From contig MKVK01000014.1 in assembly GCA_001898825.1 (NCBI GenBank), positions 62,001 through 126,000 of the forward strand: a DNA stretch of 64,000 bases, written 5' to 3'. The stretch comes from Magnetospirillum sp. 64-120 (GTDB lineage Bacteria; Pseudomonadota; Alphaproteobacteria; Rhodospirillales; Magnetospirillaceae). Within the stretch, counting starts at the first letter, position 1; every line of letters begins with the position of its first letter. Positions 37,178 to 45,463 of this stretch are shown one piece after another. A model generated the notes under the pieces. It did no database searches, was not told the DNA's origin, and saw only the letters and a program-made list of their open reading frames with translations. The position numbers and the translations under genes are program-made.

Positions 37178-37435
37178 ATGTTGTCCCTGACCGATTGCGT
37201 CGCCTTCAGCGGCCTGACCCCCGAACAATTGGATGCCGTCGCCTGCTTCAAGCACGTGCCCACCGTGGTGGCCGCCGAATGGGCGGAAACCGTTCTGGAC
37301 AGCCCCGATGGCTGCGCCCAGGTGGAACAAGCACTGCAGACCGAAGTCAAGCTGGCCCATGACCACCATCTGGAAACCGAAAGCGCGTGGGAACACGGGC
37401 TGGAAGAATTCCGCCACGACCACCCGGCAAAATAG
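37178..37435 (+). CDS. Small acidic protein of unknown function
   Basis: An 85-residue soluble protein (MLSLTDCVAFSGLTPEQLDAV...) with many Glu, Asp and His residues; its end HDHHLETESAWEHGLEEFRHDHP could bind metal. ATG 37178 follows GGAG. It is monocistronic, with a strong terminator 20 bases after the stop. The coding style matches neighbours, supporting a real gene, but I recognise no family. Confidence 0.6.
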   Translation: MLSLTDCVAFSGLTPEQLDAVACFKHVPTVVAAEWAETVLDSPDGCAQVEQALQTEVKLAHDHHLETESAWEHGLEEFRHDHPAK

Positions 37436-37452
37436 GCTAACAAGCCAGGAAA

Positions 37453-37488
37453 CAAAAAGGGCGCAGACCTTGTGGACTGCGCCCTTTT
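37453..37488. terminator. Bidirectional terminator
   Basis: AAAAGGGCGCAG (37455-37466) pairs with CTGCGCCCTTTT (37477-37488) around a ten-base loop. A-rich and T-rich flanks let it serve both the plus-strand 37178 gene and the minus-strand ornithine decarboxylase gene. Confidence 0.85.
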
Positions 37489-37509
37489 GAATTTGTCGGT
37501 CAGGCGGGC

Positions 37510-38640
37510 TTAGATGAAGTAAGCCTTCAGCGGCGCGAAACCGTTGAAATTCACCGCCGAATAAGACGTGGTGTAGGCACCGGTGGACAAGATGCGCACC
37601 TTGTCGCCCACCTTCAGAGTGACGGGCATTTCGTATCCGGCCTTTTCATACAAGATGTCAGCCGAATCGCAGGTCGGACCGGCCAGCACCACCGGCGAGG
37701 TCTCGCCGCCGTCGTGGGGGGTCTGGATGCGGTACTTGATGGCTTCGTCCATGGTTTCGGCCAGGCCGCCGAACTTGCCGATATCCAGATAGACCCAGCG
37801 GACGTCTTCGTCATAGGACTTCTTCGAGATCAGCACCACTTCGGCTTCCAGGATGCCGGCGTCGCCGACCAGCGAACGGCCGGGTTCGATGATCATGGCC
37901 GGCAGGGCGTTGCCGAAATGGTTGGTCATGGCATGCATGACGGCGTCGGCGTAGCGTTCCACTTCCGGGATGTTGGACCGGTACTGGGCCGGGAAACCGC
38001 CGCCCAGGTTGATCATCTTCAGGTCGATACCGGCTTCGTTCAGCGCGGTGAACAGCATGGCGGCCTTGCCGACGGCGATGTCCCACTGGTTCAGGTCGGT
38101 CTGCTGGCTGCCCACGTGGAAGGACACGCCATAGGGATCCAGACCCAGCTCGCGGGCCTTGATCAAGAGATCGCGGGCCATTTCGGCTTCGCAGCCGAAT
38201 TTGCGCGACAGCGGCCACTCGGCGCCGTCACAGGTCATCAGGATGCGGCAGAAGACGCGCGAACCCGGGGCCGACTGGGCCAGCTTTTCCAACTCGGCTT
38301 CCGAATCGAAGGCGTACAGGCGAACACCCTTGGAATAGGCGTAGGCGATGTCCGACTGCTTCTTGATGGTGTTGCCGAACGAAATGTTGTCGGCATGCGC
38401 CCCGTTTTCCAGGCACAGGTCGATCTCGCCGCGCGAGGCGACGTCGAAGGAAGACCCCAGACCCACCAGCATGCGCACGATTTCGGGGGCCGGATTGGCC
38501 TTCACCGCATAGTAAACCTGGGCCAAGGGCAGCCAATGGCGCAGGCCGTTGTAGTTATCTCGCACCACGTCCAGATCGACGACCACGCACGGCGTCGCAG
38601 GACGGACTTCCTCCAGAAAACGAGCGATCTTCGCGGTCAT
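37510..38640 (-). CDS. Ornithine (or ornithine/lysine) decarboxylase, fold type III
   Basis: PLP enzyme converting ornithine to putrescine for polyamine synthesis. The 376-residue protein is of the eukaryote-like alanine-racemase fold. Lys47 in YYAVKANP binds PLP, the glycine loop is MINLGGGFP, EPGRSLVGDAG is present, and the catalytic Cys324 lies in GPTCDSADI. Some bacterial relatives also decarboxylate lysine; specificity is not decided here. It is preceded by a long leader that includes a 41-codon upstream frame. The ATG follows GGGAGGACTCGCG. Confidence 0.92.
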   Translation of the reverse strand: MTAKIARFLEEVRPATPCVVVDLDVVRDNYNGLRHWLPLAQVYYAVKANPAPEIVRMLVGLGSSFDVASRGEIDLCLENGAHADNISFGNTIKKQSDIAYAYSKGVRLYAFDSEAELEKLAQSAPGSRVFCRILMTCDGAEWPLSRKFGCEAEMARDLLIKARELGLDPYGVSFHVGSQQTDLNQWDIAVGKAAMLFTALNEAGIDLKMINLGGGFPAQYRSNIPEVERYADAVMHAMTNHFGNALPAMIIEPGRSLVGDAGILEAEVVLISKKSYDEDVRWVYLDIGKFGGLAETMDEAIKYRIQTPHDGGETSPVVLAGPTCDSADILYEKAGYEMPVTLKVGDKVRILSTGAYTTSYSAVNFNGFAPLKAYFI

Positions 38641-39010
38641 CGCGAGTCCTCCCAGATGATTGGATTGGGCGTTTAGCCCGAATGTCAGGAAAACGGCACC
38701 CCGTGCCCATCATCGCTGACAGGCCGACTGGTCCTTGGGGCAACGGTCTTTTGGGACGCCGCTAGATCCGCGAGGAAGGACTTCGTACGTCGCACCAAAG
38801 CAGGTCGAACGCCTGCAATTCGGGCATCGTGATCGAGAAGTCGGAAAAAGGCTTGATCGACAGCATATGCCGAGCAACCACGTTCATAGCTTGATCCTCC
38901 AAGCACCGGGGTTTCAACCCGCTTGCACCCAGAAGACGCCTTGGACGTCGTTGCTTAAACCGCGAAGGGCCAGAGGCACGTGCGCTGTACGTCTCACCTG
39001 AAGTCGCTAT
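38641..39010 (-). ncRNA. Structured 5' leader of the ornithine decarboxylase gene (speF-type candidate)
   Basis: The roughly 370 bases before the decarboxylase hold several pairings on the minus strand: CGCTGTATATAGCG near its 5' end; GGGTTGAAACCC just before the upstream frame; GACG...CGTC pairs; and, after the upstream frame, TGTCAG...CTGACA enclosing a GGGCAC/GTGCC hairpin, then GGGCTAAACGCCC. A leader called the speF motif is known upstream of ornithine decarboxylase genes in alphaproteobacteria. Gene, position and lineage fit it. I have not verified the consensus base by base. Bases 39011-39198 beyond the leader are AT-rich, probably promoter, with no gene. Confidence 0.55.
38762..38887 (-). 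CDS. 41-codon upstream open frame in the decarboxylase leader
   Basis: A frame of 41 codons beginning MNVVARHMLSIKPFSDF and ending VRSPSSRI lies inside the leader, ending about 120 bases before the decarboxylase start. Its ATG has a strong ribosome-binding site, GGAGGATCAAGCT, better than many genes here, which argues for translation. Regulatory leader peptides control speF in gammaproteobacteria (SpeFL), but this peptide is not similar to SpeFL. Function inferred only from position. Confidence 0.5.
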   Translation of the reverse strand: MNVVARHMLSIKPFSDFSITMPELQAFDLLWCDVRSPSSRI

Positions 39011-39198
39011 ATACAGCGTTTTTCCGCCACGAAAAGTGAAAAATAACCCCATGCATAAAATATTTTCCCATTCCCACGGGAATACATTTTATTTCAATGA
39101 CTTAGATAAAGGCCACCAAGGGCGGAATTGTGGCAAACCGGGCCATTGTCACACTATTAGCGGTATGGCCGCGCGCCGCTTGCGATTAGGCTAGAAAC

Positions 39199-39468
39199 AT
39201 GGAAACCACCGTCGCCCTGCACCAAGACGCGCCCCCCAAGCCCAAGCCCGGCGAAACCTGCAACGGCTGCGGTCTTTGCTGCGCGGTGACCTTGTGCCCG
39301 CTGGGGCGGTTGCGCTTCTGGCGCACCCGGGGTCCCTGCCCGGCCCTGCACTGGGACCAGAATGCGACGCGTTACGTCTGCGCCCTGGCCACCGGCAAAT
39401 GGACGAAACGCTGGATCGCCGCCGGCAAGGGCTGCGACTGCGCTTATGAGGCAGAGGCGCCAGGTTAA
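39199..39468 (+). CDS. CxxCxxCC-type cysteine-rich protein (YkgJ-like)
   Basis: An 89-residue soluble protein with CNGCGLCCAVTLCP at about 21-34, the hallmark of the small zinc/iron-chelating CxxCxxCC family, plus further cysteines in RGPCPALHW, RYVCALA and KGCDCAYE. Substrate or role is unknown for the family. It is monocistronic, divergent from the decarboxylase leader. ATG 39199 lacks a clear ribosome-binding site (TAGAAAC lies upstream). Confidence 0.75.
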   Translation: METTVALHQDAPPKPKPGETCNGCGLCCAVTLCPLGRLRFWRTRGPCPALHWDQNATRYVCALATGKWTKRWIAAGKGCDCAYEAEAPG

Positions 39469-39487
39469 ACGCGTACAAGCCTGTTCC

Positions 39488-39600
39488 GTCGTCATCGCCG
39501 GGCTTGCCCCGGCGATCCATGCGTCATCAGAGAAATTACTATCCGACGATATCTTAGGCGGAACCACGTGGATGCCCGCGTCAAGCGCGGGCATGACGTC
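39488..39600. repeat. Pair of palindromes between the CxxCxxCC gene and thiSG
   Basis: A CGCCGGGCTTGCCCCGGCG hairpin (about 39496-39514) and a GCCCGCGTCAAGCGCGGGC hairpin (39573-39591), both flanked by TGACG/CGTCA-like ends, fill the 39469-39626 gap. The second ends GGGCATGACG as in the 7937, 8340 and 28618 repeats, so it may be a related family. It separates two convergent genes. Confidence 0.6.
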
Positions 39601-39626
39601 AACAAAACACCAAAACCACAGACGCC

Positions 39627-40607
39627 CTAAATCAACCCGGCCAGGGGCGAACTGGGATCGGCATACATCTTTTTCGGCATGCGGCCGGCCAGATAGGACA
39701 GGCGCCCGGCCTCCACCGCCAGCTTCATGGCCCGCGCCATGCGGATGGGGTCCTTGGCGGCGGCGATGGCGGTGTTCATCAGCACGCCGTCACAGCCCAG
39801 TTCCATGGCCACGGCAGCGTCCGACGCGGTGCCGACGCCGGCGTCCACCAGCACCGGAACCTTGGCGTTTTCCTTGATCAGGCGGATGTTGATGGGGTTG
39901 ATGATGCCCAGGCCGGACCCGATCAGCGAGCCCAGCGGCATGATGGCGACACAGCCCATGTCTTCCAGCATCTTGGCCTGGATCGGGTCGTCGGAACAGT
40001 AGACCATCACCTTGAAGCCGTCCTTGATCAGCGCTTCGGCCGCCTTCAGGGTTTCCGGCATGTTGGGATAAAGCGTCTTCTGGTCGCCCAGCACTTCCAA
40101 CTTGACCAGATCCCAGCCCCCGGCCTCGCGCGCCAGGCGCAGGGTGCGCACGGCGTCGTCGGCGGTGAAGCAGCCCGCCGTGTTGGGCAGATAGGTGTAT
40201 TTCTTCGGGCTGACGTAATCCACCAGCATGGGCTGGCTGGGGTCGGACAGGTTGACCCGGCGCACGGCGACGGTGACGATCTCGGCCCCTGATTCCTCGA
40301 TGGCCTTGGCGGTCTCGTCGAAATCCTTGTACTTGCCGGTTCCCACCAACAGGCGCGAAGTGAACTTGCGCCCGGCGACCTCGAAATAATCCTCGACCAC
40401 GTCCGTCGATCCTCCGCCGATGAAATGCACGATTTCCAAACGGTCGCCGTCGCCGACCATGACCTGGGCGTAAGTCGACTTGGGCACGATTTCCAGGTTG
40501 CGTTCCACCGCCACCTTGCGGGGATCGATGCCCAAGGACGTCAACAAAGCCTCGACGCTTTGCGCGGTCTCGAACACGCGCTCTTCGCCGTTGATCATCA
40601 CCTTCAT
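39627..40607 (-). CDS. thiSG: ThiS-ThiG fusion: sulfur carrier / thiazole synthase
   Basis: Makes the thiazole phosphate of thiamine, normally from a ThiS thiocarboxylate, 1-deoxyxylulose 5-phosphate and dehydroglycine. The 326-residue protein joins a ThiS beta-grasp domain (1-66, ending HFIGGGS where free ThiS ends in GlyGly) to full-length ThiG (about 75-326). ThiG has its Schiff-base lysine in [10 protein letters not shown] and the phosphate loop in [14 protein letters not shown]. Because the carrier's C-terminal Gly-Gly is not free, sulfur transfer must differ or require processing. ATG 40607 chosen; a longer frame exists. No THI-box riboswitch was seen in the 80-base upstream gap. Confidence 0.92.
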   Translation of the reverse strand: MKVMINGEERVFETAQSVEALLTSLGIDPRKVAVERNLEIVPKSTYAQVMVGDGDRLEIVHFIGGGSTDVVEDYFEVAGRKFTSRLLVGTGKYKDFDETAKAIEESGAEIVTVAVRRVNLSDPSQPMLVDYVSPKKYTYLPNTAGCFTADDAVRTLRLAREAGGWDLVKLEVLGDQKTLYPNMPETLKAAEALIKDGFKVMVYCSDDPIQAKMLEDMGCVAIMPLGSLIGSGLGIINPINIRLIKENAKVPVLVDAGVGTASDAAVAMELGCDGVLMNTAIAAAKDPIRMARAMKLAVEAGRLSYLAGRMPKKMYADPSSPLAGLI

Positions 40608-40687
40608 GCGACCGCTTCCGTTTTTGAAACAACAGGGCCGCAGTATGGGCAGGCCGGGGCGGCGTTGCAACCGCCCTGCCGTCAGGG

Positions 40688-41419
40688 TTATTTGCCGAAG
40701 ATGCCCTTGACCGCGCCGCCCACGTCACCGGGGACCGCGCCCTTGACGGCGTCGCCCACATTGCCCAGCCCCATGGACTGACCGGCCTTCAGCGCCGACT
40801 TGGTCAAAGCGTCCATCACCAGGGCAGCCACTTCGCCGGCGGTGGCGCCGCCCGACTTCTTGCCGATGCCGGTCAACACGATGTCGGGCAGGGTGGCGCT
40901 GCTTTTGACGCCGGGAATGGCGGTGGCCAGGGTGACGTTGCCCTTGCTGATGCCCAGGCGGTCGATGACCAGCTTCTTGCCGTCACCCGAATCCTTCGAG
41001 GCGGCAGCGCCGCCGCCGGTCTTGGCGGCGACATTCTTCTGGATGGCGTCGATGTTGGTGGCGCCGTTGGCCCCCATTTCATAGGTGACTTCCGGCGCCG
41101 CCACCGAGATGTCCTTGATGACGATGGGGTTGCCGGTCAGCGAACCGGTGTCCAGCGCCACCGCAATGGCCCCCAGCTTGAAGGCGTTGGGGGTGGTGAA
41201 GCCCGACGGATTGGCCACCGACAAGCCGGAAATGCTGGCCTTGCCCTCGGACAGGGAAATCTTGACCTCGCCCACCGACACCTTGACCCCGGCCACGTCG
41301 CTGCCGGCGGTTTCGATGACCTTTTTCACGATGGAATCCAGGTTCGACGTCAGGAACGCCACGCCGGCGCCGATGCCCACGGCGACCAAGGCGATGACGG
41401 CGAAGATGATCTTACGCAT
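40688..41419 (-). CDS. AsmA-like membrane-anchored periplasmic protein
   Basis: A 243-residue protein with an N-terminal signal anchor ([22 protein letters not shown]). The body is predicted beta-rich and resembles the start of AsmA/DUF748-type lipid-handling proteins ([46 protein letters not shown]). AsmA relatives act in envelope lipid homeostasis. This one is short, ends in a Gly/Ala/Lys-rich tail, and has no diagnostic catalytic residue. It lies upstream of thiSG with an 80-base gap containing a GC-rich hairpin, so co-transcription is uncertain. Confidence 0.6.
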   Translation of the reverse strand: MRKIIFAVIALVAVGIGAGVAFLTSNLDSIVKKVIETAGSDVAGVKVSVGEVKISLSEGKASISGLSVANPSGFTTPNAFKLGAIAVALDTGSLTGNPIVIKDISVAAPEVTYEMGANGATNIDAIQKNVAAKTGGGAAASKDSGDGKKLVIDRLGISKGNVTLATAIPGVKSSATLPDIVLTGIGKKSGGATAGEVAALVMDALTKSALKAGQSMGLGNVGDAVKGAVPGDVGGAVKGIFGK

Positions 41420-41572
41420 CAGATTTCCCCTTCCCAGATGAACCGATGGCGCAAGTTTGACCCAGACCAGGGCGCCGGTAAACCGATACCGACGTCAGGG
41501 GGGCCTGCTAACAATATTTCGTGGCCCCAAGGTTCTCGTTGCGCCGTCGGTTGCGCGTGATATAAGGACGCA

Positions 41573-42019
41573 ATGGCGAACCCGATGATCCTGATCGTCA
41601 ACGGCCCGAACCTCAACATGCTGGGAACCCGGCAGCCCGAGGTCTATGGCCACGAAACCCTGGCCGACGTGGAAGCGTCGGTGCGGACGCATGCCGCGTC
41701 CCTGGGCATGGACATCGATTTCCGCCAGTCCAACCACGAGGGCGTCCTTGTGGACTGGATCCAGGAAGCGCGTCAGCGCGCTGCCGGCATCATCATCAAT
41801 GCCGGCGCCTACACCCACACCTCGGTGGCCATCCTGGACGCGCTGCTGGCGGTCCAAAAGCCCACCGTGGAAGTGCATTTCTCGCATATTCACCAGCGAG
41901 AAGAATTCCGCCACCATTCTTACGTTTCCAAGGCGGCGAAGGGAATGATCTGCGGCTTCGGCAGTCACGGATACATTCTGGCGCTGGATGCGCTCGCCCG
42001 CCTGATCAGGGAAAGTTGA
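41573..42019 (+). CDS. aroQ: Type II 3-dehydroquinate dehydratase
   Basis: Third step of the shikimate pathway. The 148-residue protein starts with [21 protein letters not shown], with the catalytic tyrosine in [22 protein letters not shown] follows near residue 77, and [21 protein letters not shown] with the catalytic histidine comes later. Full length for the type II family. It is followed after 7 bases by accB; aroQ-accB-accC order is common in proteobacteria. Confidence 0.96.
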   Translation: MANPMILIVNGPNLNMLGTRQPEVYGHETLADVEASVRTHAASLGMDIDFRQSNHEGVLVDWIQEARQRAAGIIINAGAYTHTSVAILDALLAVQKPTVEVHFSHIHQREEFRHHSYVSKAAKGMICGFGSHGYILALDALARLIRES

Positions 42020-42026
42020 AAGCCCC

Positions 42027-42479
42027 ATGGCCACCAAATCCTTCGATTCCGACCTGGTCCGTTCGCTGGCCGAACTGCTTGACCAGACCAACCTGACCGA
42101 GATCGAGTACGACACCGGCACCTTGCGCATCCGCGTCGCCCGCCAGGGCATGCCCGTGGCCGTGCATCACATGCCCGCCGCCGCGCCCGCCGTGGCCGCC
42201 GCTCCGGTCGCCCAGCCCGCCGTCAGCGATGACGCCGCCGGCCATCCCGGCGCCGTGACCTCGCCCATGGTCGGCGTCTCCTATCTGTCGCCGGAACCCG
42301 GCGCCGCCAAGTTCATCGACGTCGGCTCGACGGTTTCCGAGGGCCAGACCCTGATGCTGATCGAGGCCATGAAGACCTTCAACCCGATCCGCGCCCCGCG
42401 CGGCGGCAAGGTCACCCGCATCCTGGTCACCGATGGTCAGCCTGTGGAATTCGGTGAACCCCTGGTCATCATCGAGTAA
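42027..42479 (+). CDS. accB: Biotin carboxyl carrier protein of acetyl-CoA carboxylase
   Basis: Carries carboxybiotin between AccC and the carboxyltransferase for malonyl-CoA formation. The 150-residue protein has an N-terminal domain, an Ala/Pro/Val-rich linker (about 50-75) and a C-terminal biotinyl domain with Lys116 in [12 protein letters not shown] 42027 begins MATKSFDSD. It ends 7 bases before accC. Links to fabD/fabG/acpP function at the window start. Confidence 0.96.
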   Translation: MATKSFDSDLVRSLAELLDQTNLTEIEYDTGTLRIRVARQGMPVAVHHMPAAAPAVAAAPVAQPAVSDDAAGHPGAVTSPMVGVSYLSPEPGAAKFIDVGSTVSEGQTLMLIEAMKTFNPIRAPRGGKVTRILVTDGQPVEFGEPLVIIE

Positions 42480-42486
42480 CGAATTG

Positions 42487-43830
42487 ATGTTCGAGAAGGT
42501 CCTGATCGCCAATCGCGGCGAAATCGCACTCCGCATCCACCGCGCCTGCCGCGAGATGGGGATCCGCACGGTCGCCGTGCACTCCACCGCCGACAACGAC
42601 GCCATGCATGTGCGCTTGGCCGACGAAGCGGTGTGCATCGGCCCGCCCTCGGCCAAGGATTCGTACCTGAACAAGGCGGCGATCCTGTCGGCGGCGACCA
42701 TCACCGGCGCCGACGCCATCCATCCCGGCTACGGCTTCTTGTCGGAAAACGCCGACTTCGCCCAGATGGTGGAAGAACACGGTTTCGTGTTCATCGGCCC
42801 GACCGCCGACCACATCCGCATGATGGGCGACAAGATCACCGCCAAGCAGGCCGCCACCGCGGCCGGCCTGCCTTGCGTGCCCGGCTCGGCCGGCGCGCTG
42901 GAAACCGTCGAAGAGGCGCTGGAATGCGCCGAGACGATCGGCTATCCGGTGCTGATCAAGGCCACCGCCGGCGGCGGCGGCAAGGGCATGAAGGTGGCCC
43001 GTTCGGCCGACGAGTTGGCCGAGTCCTACAAGATGGCCCGTAACGAAGCCAAGGCCGCTTTCGGCAATGGCGACGTCTACATGGAAAAGTACCTGGGCAA
43101 GCCGCGCCACATCGAGATGCAGATCCTGGCCGACAATTACGGCAACGTGGTGCATCTGGGTGAACGCGACTGTTCGCTGCAGCGCCGCCACCAGAAGGTA
43201 CTGGAAGAAGCGCCGTCGCCGGCGTTGAACGACGAACAGCGCACCCGCATCGGCGACATCGCCCGCAAGGCGGTGGCCCATCTGGGGTACCGCAACGCCG
43301 GCACCTTGGAATTCCTGTTCGAGAACGGCGAGTTCTATTTCATCGAAATGAACACCCGCCTGCAGGTCGAGCACCCGATCACCGAGGCCATCACCGGCAT
43401 CGATCTGGTGCGCGAACAGCTGCGCATCGCCGCCGGGGCACCGTTGGGGTACACCCAGGAAGACATCCGCTTCCAGGGCCATGCCTTCGAATGCCGCGTC
43501 AACGCCGAAGACCCGCAGACCTTCGTGCCGTCTCCGGGCCGCATCACCGGCTATCATGCGCCGGGCGGTTTGGGCGTGCGCGTCGATTCGGGACTTTACG
43601 CCAATTACCGCATCCCGCCCCATTACGACAGCATGATCGCCAAGCTGATCGTGTCGGGCAATTCCCGCAACGAGGCGCTGATGCGCCTGCGCCGGGCCTT
43701 GGGCGAATACGTCATCGACGGCATCAAGACCACCCTGCCCTTGCATAACCGCTTGGTGCAGGACCAGGACTTCGTCAACGGCGACTATGATATTCACTGG
43801 CTGGAAAAGTTCGTTGCCCAGCATAGCTAG
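42487..43830 (+). CDS. accC: Biotin carboxylase subunit of acetyl-CoA carboxylase
   Basis: ATP-dependent carboxylation of biotin on AccB. The 447-residue ATP-grasp enzyme begins [23 protein letters not shown]. It has the glycine-rich ATP loop [11 protein letters not shown] near residue 160, [22 protein letters not shown], and [16 protein letters not shown] near 285. ATG 42487 fits the conserved N-terminus; a TTG directly before it is in frame. A strong terminator follows, ending the aroQ-accB-accC unit. Confidence 0.96.
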   Translation: MFEKVLIANRGEIALRIHRACREMGIRTVAVHSTADNDAMHVRLADEAVCIGPPSAKDSYLNKAAILSAATITGADAIHPGYGFLSENADFAQMVEEHGFVFIGPTADHIRMMGDKITAKQAATAAGLPCVPGSAGALETVEEALECAETIGYPVLIKATAGGGGKGMKVARSADELAESYKMARNEAKAAFGNGDVYMEKYLGKPRHIEMQILADNYGNVVHLGERDCSLQRRHQKVLEEAPSPALNDEQRTRIGDIARKAVAHLGYRNAGTLEFLFENGEFYFIEMNTRLQVEHPITEAITGIDLVREQLRIAAGAPLGYTQEDIRFQGHAFECRVNAEDPQTFVPSPGRITGYHAPGGLGVRVDSGLYANYRIPPHYDSMIAKLIVSGNSRNEALMRLRRALGEYVIDGIKTTLPLHNRLVQDQDFVNGDYDIHWLEKFVAQHS

Positions 43831-43854
43831 ATGACGGAACAGCAAACCAAAGGA

Positions 43855-43886
43855 AGAGGCCGGTTTCCACCGGCCTCTTTTTTTTG
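43855..43886 (+). terminator. Rho-independent terminator after accC
   Basis: AGAGGCCGGT and ACCGGCCTCT form a perfect ten-base-pair stem with a TTCC loop, followed by an eight-T run ending at about 43886. It sits 25 bases after the accC stop and next to the convergent cytochrome-like gene. Confidence 0.92.
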
Positions 43887-43887
43887 T

Positions 43888-45363
43888 CTATTTCTTCGAC
43901 TTAGCTTTATTCGCCTTGCTTTGCTGGGTCGCCACAACGTCGGCGATGGACCACAGGAACTCGGTCTGTACCGTGCCGTTGAAGTACGGATCGTCACGGC
44001 CGATATAGAAATCGGTTCCATAAGTGGGGTTGGCGGTCTTGGTGAAGGCCACCGCCGCCAAGGCGTGGCAGGTCATGCAATTGGTCTGCACCCCCACCGT
44101 GCCGGTCCAAGACGTCGAACCGTCAACGATGGGCCGCGAGATGCCGAAAGTCGATTCCGAGAACCCGGCTTCCAGATAGGGATTATAGCCGACCACCGGC
44201 TGGCCGACGCTTTGGCCGCCACTGATGGGCTGGTTAGGGGTCACCATGGAATAAGCGTAGGAACCGGCGTAATGGGCGGCCGGGCCGGTCAGCTGGGCCG
44301 GCATGGCGCCCGCGACGGCGGTGCTGCTGGGCAGCGGCGGCGCCTTGGGGTTGGGGGTCCAGAAGAAGGTCTGCCAGGTCCATTCCGTCATCTCGCGCGA
44401 GCTGACGTGCATGGCCATCAGCAACAAGGTGTCGCCGGCCACCAGCTTCTGCTTGTTGCCCAGGTCGAACAGGGCGGCGTTGTCGGCGGTCAGCTTGAAA
44501 TTGACGAAATCACCCAAACCATAGGTCGAGGCGGCGGTCGGTCCCGAGCAACTGGCGTCAACCCCGGATGCCTGGCTGGGACCACTGTTCTGGGTGTCCA
44601 CATAGACACAGCCGGCATTCCACGACTGTTCGGGGAAGCCATTGGCCTGGATCGCCGGGGTGACGTCGGGCGTCCCCGGCCAAGCGGCCATGACGTAATA
44701 GCGGTTCTGGTACAGCTTGTCCTTGGTAATCACCTTGTAGACCGGCTTGACCACCACGGCATTGACCGGGAAGGCCTCGATCTCGGGCTGCTTGGCGTCA
44801 TAAGCCGCCTTGATGGTCGCCAGCTTGAAATAGCCGCGATCATTGATGGTCTGGCCCGATACCGGATCGTAGGTCACGGTTTCCATGGTGTCGAAATCCG
44901 GGCTGGGCGCACCGGGCTTGGCCGCCTTCAGCTTGGGCTTGGCCTGCATGGAATGGATGCCGAACTTGGACAGCTGGGTCACCTCGCCCATCTGCAGCTT
45001 GCGCGGTCCCTGCTTTTTCAGTGCCGCCATCTTGCTGGCCTGGGACATGGCCACCAGTTCCTGACGGGTCACCCAGGTCAGGTAAACCGGGGCGTTGGCG
45101 ATGCCATAGACACTTTGGCCGCTGGGCGTGTTCAACGCCGTCCACAGTCCCCAACCATGCAGGTAGACATTGGCCATATCGGCGGCGCTGTTGCCGTTGA
45201 CCCAGCCCAGCAGGGTGCTTTCGCTTTCGGGAAAGGTGTATCCGGGAATGGCGGGAACCGGCAAATCGGCCCCCCAGATGGACGATTCCGCCTTGGCCGT
45301 GCCAATGGACAGGGCCAAGGCGGTGACCGCCACCGATATCTTTTGTGCGTATTTTCCAGACAT
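43888..45363 (-). CDS. Exported protein with single C-terminal haem-c site, unknown family
   Basis: A 491-residue precursor with a signal peptide ending TAKA (about residue 21). Most of the mature protein is a large non-cytochrome domain with many Trp and Tyr residues (WGADLPVPAIPGYTFPESES, MAAWPGTPDVTPAIQ, EWTWQTFFWTP). One CMTCH haem-c motif at 429-433 follows late, then GRDDPYF and a Lys/Ala tail. No catalytic family is recognised. The haem is placed to receive electrons from a substrate or partner in the periplasm. ATG 45363 follows GGGGGAA. It is separated by 100 bases from the upstream MFS gene and may have its own promoter. Confidence 0.7.
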   Translation of the reverse strand: MSGKYAQKISVAVTALALSIGTAKAESSIWGADLPVPAIPGYTFPESESTLLGWVNGNSAADMANVYLHGWGLWTALNTPSGQSVYGIANAPVYLTWVTRQELVAMSQASKMAALKKQGPRKLQMGEVTQLSKFGIHSMQAKPKLKAAKPGAPSPDFDTMETVTYDPVSGQTINDRGYFKLATIKAAYDAKQPEIEAFPVNAVVVKPVYKVITKDKLYQNRYYVMAAWPGTPDVTPAIQANGFPEQSWNAGCVYVDTQNSGPSQASGVDASCSGPTAASTYGLGDFVNFKLTADNAALFDLGNKQKLVAGDTLLLMAMHVSSREMTEWTWQTFFWTPNPKAPPLPSSTAVAGAMPAQLTGPAAHYAGSYAYSMVTPNQPISGGQSVGQPVVGYNPYLEAGFSESTFGISRPIVDGSTSWTGTVGVQTNCMTCHALAAVAFTKTANPTYGTDFYIGRDDPYFNGTVQTEFLWSIADVVATQQSKANKAKSKK

Positions 45364-45463
45364 GAATTCCCCCATAGGTTGTTCATATCTAGAATTGCTC
45401 TTAAGATGAGTCGGTAACAACCTTAATTTTTATATTCGTTGAATAAACTCGTGTTGCGAGCAT

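Noticed and set aside
38641..39198. CRISPR or SAM-II riboswitch in the long gap before the decarboxylase
   Set aside because: No regularly spaced direct repeats are present, and the downstream gene is not in methionine metabolism. The speF-type leader explanation fits better.
39488..39600. Insertion-sequence remnant between the CxxCxxCC gene and thiSG
   Set aside because: There is no transposase frame and no target duplication, only two palindromes resembling the repeat family.
40608..40687. TPP riboswitch before thiSG
   Set aside because: The gap is only 80 bases and lacks recognisable THI-box elements. It shows just a GC-rich hairpin.
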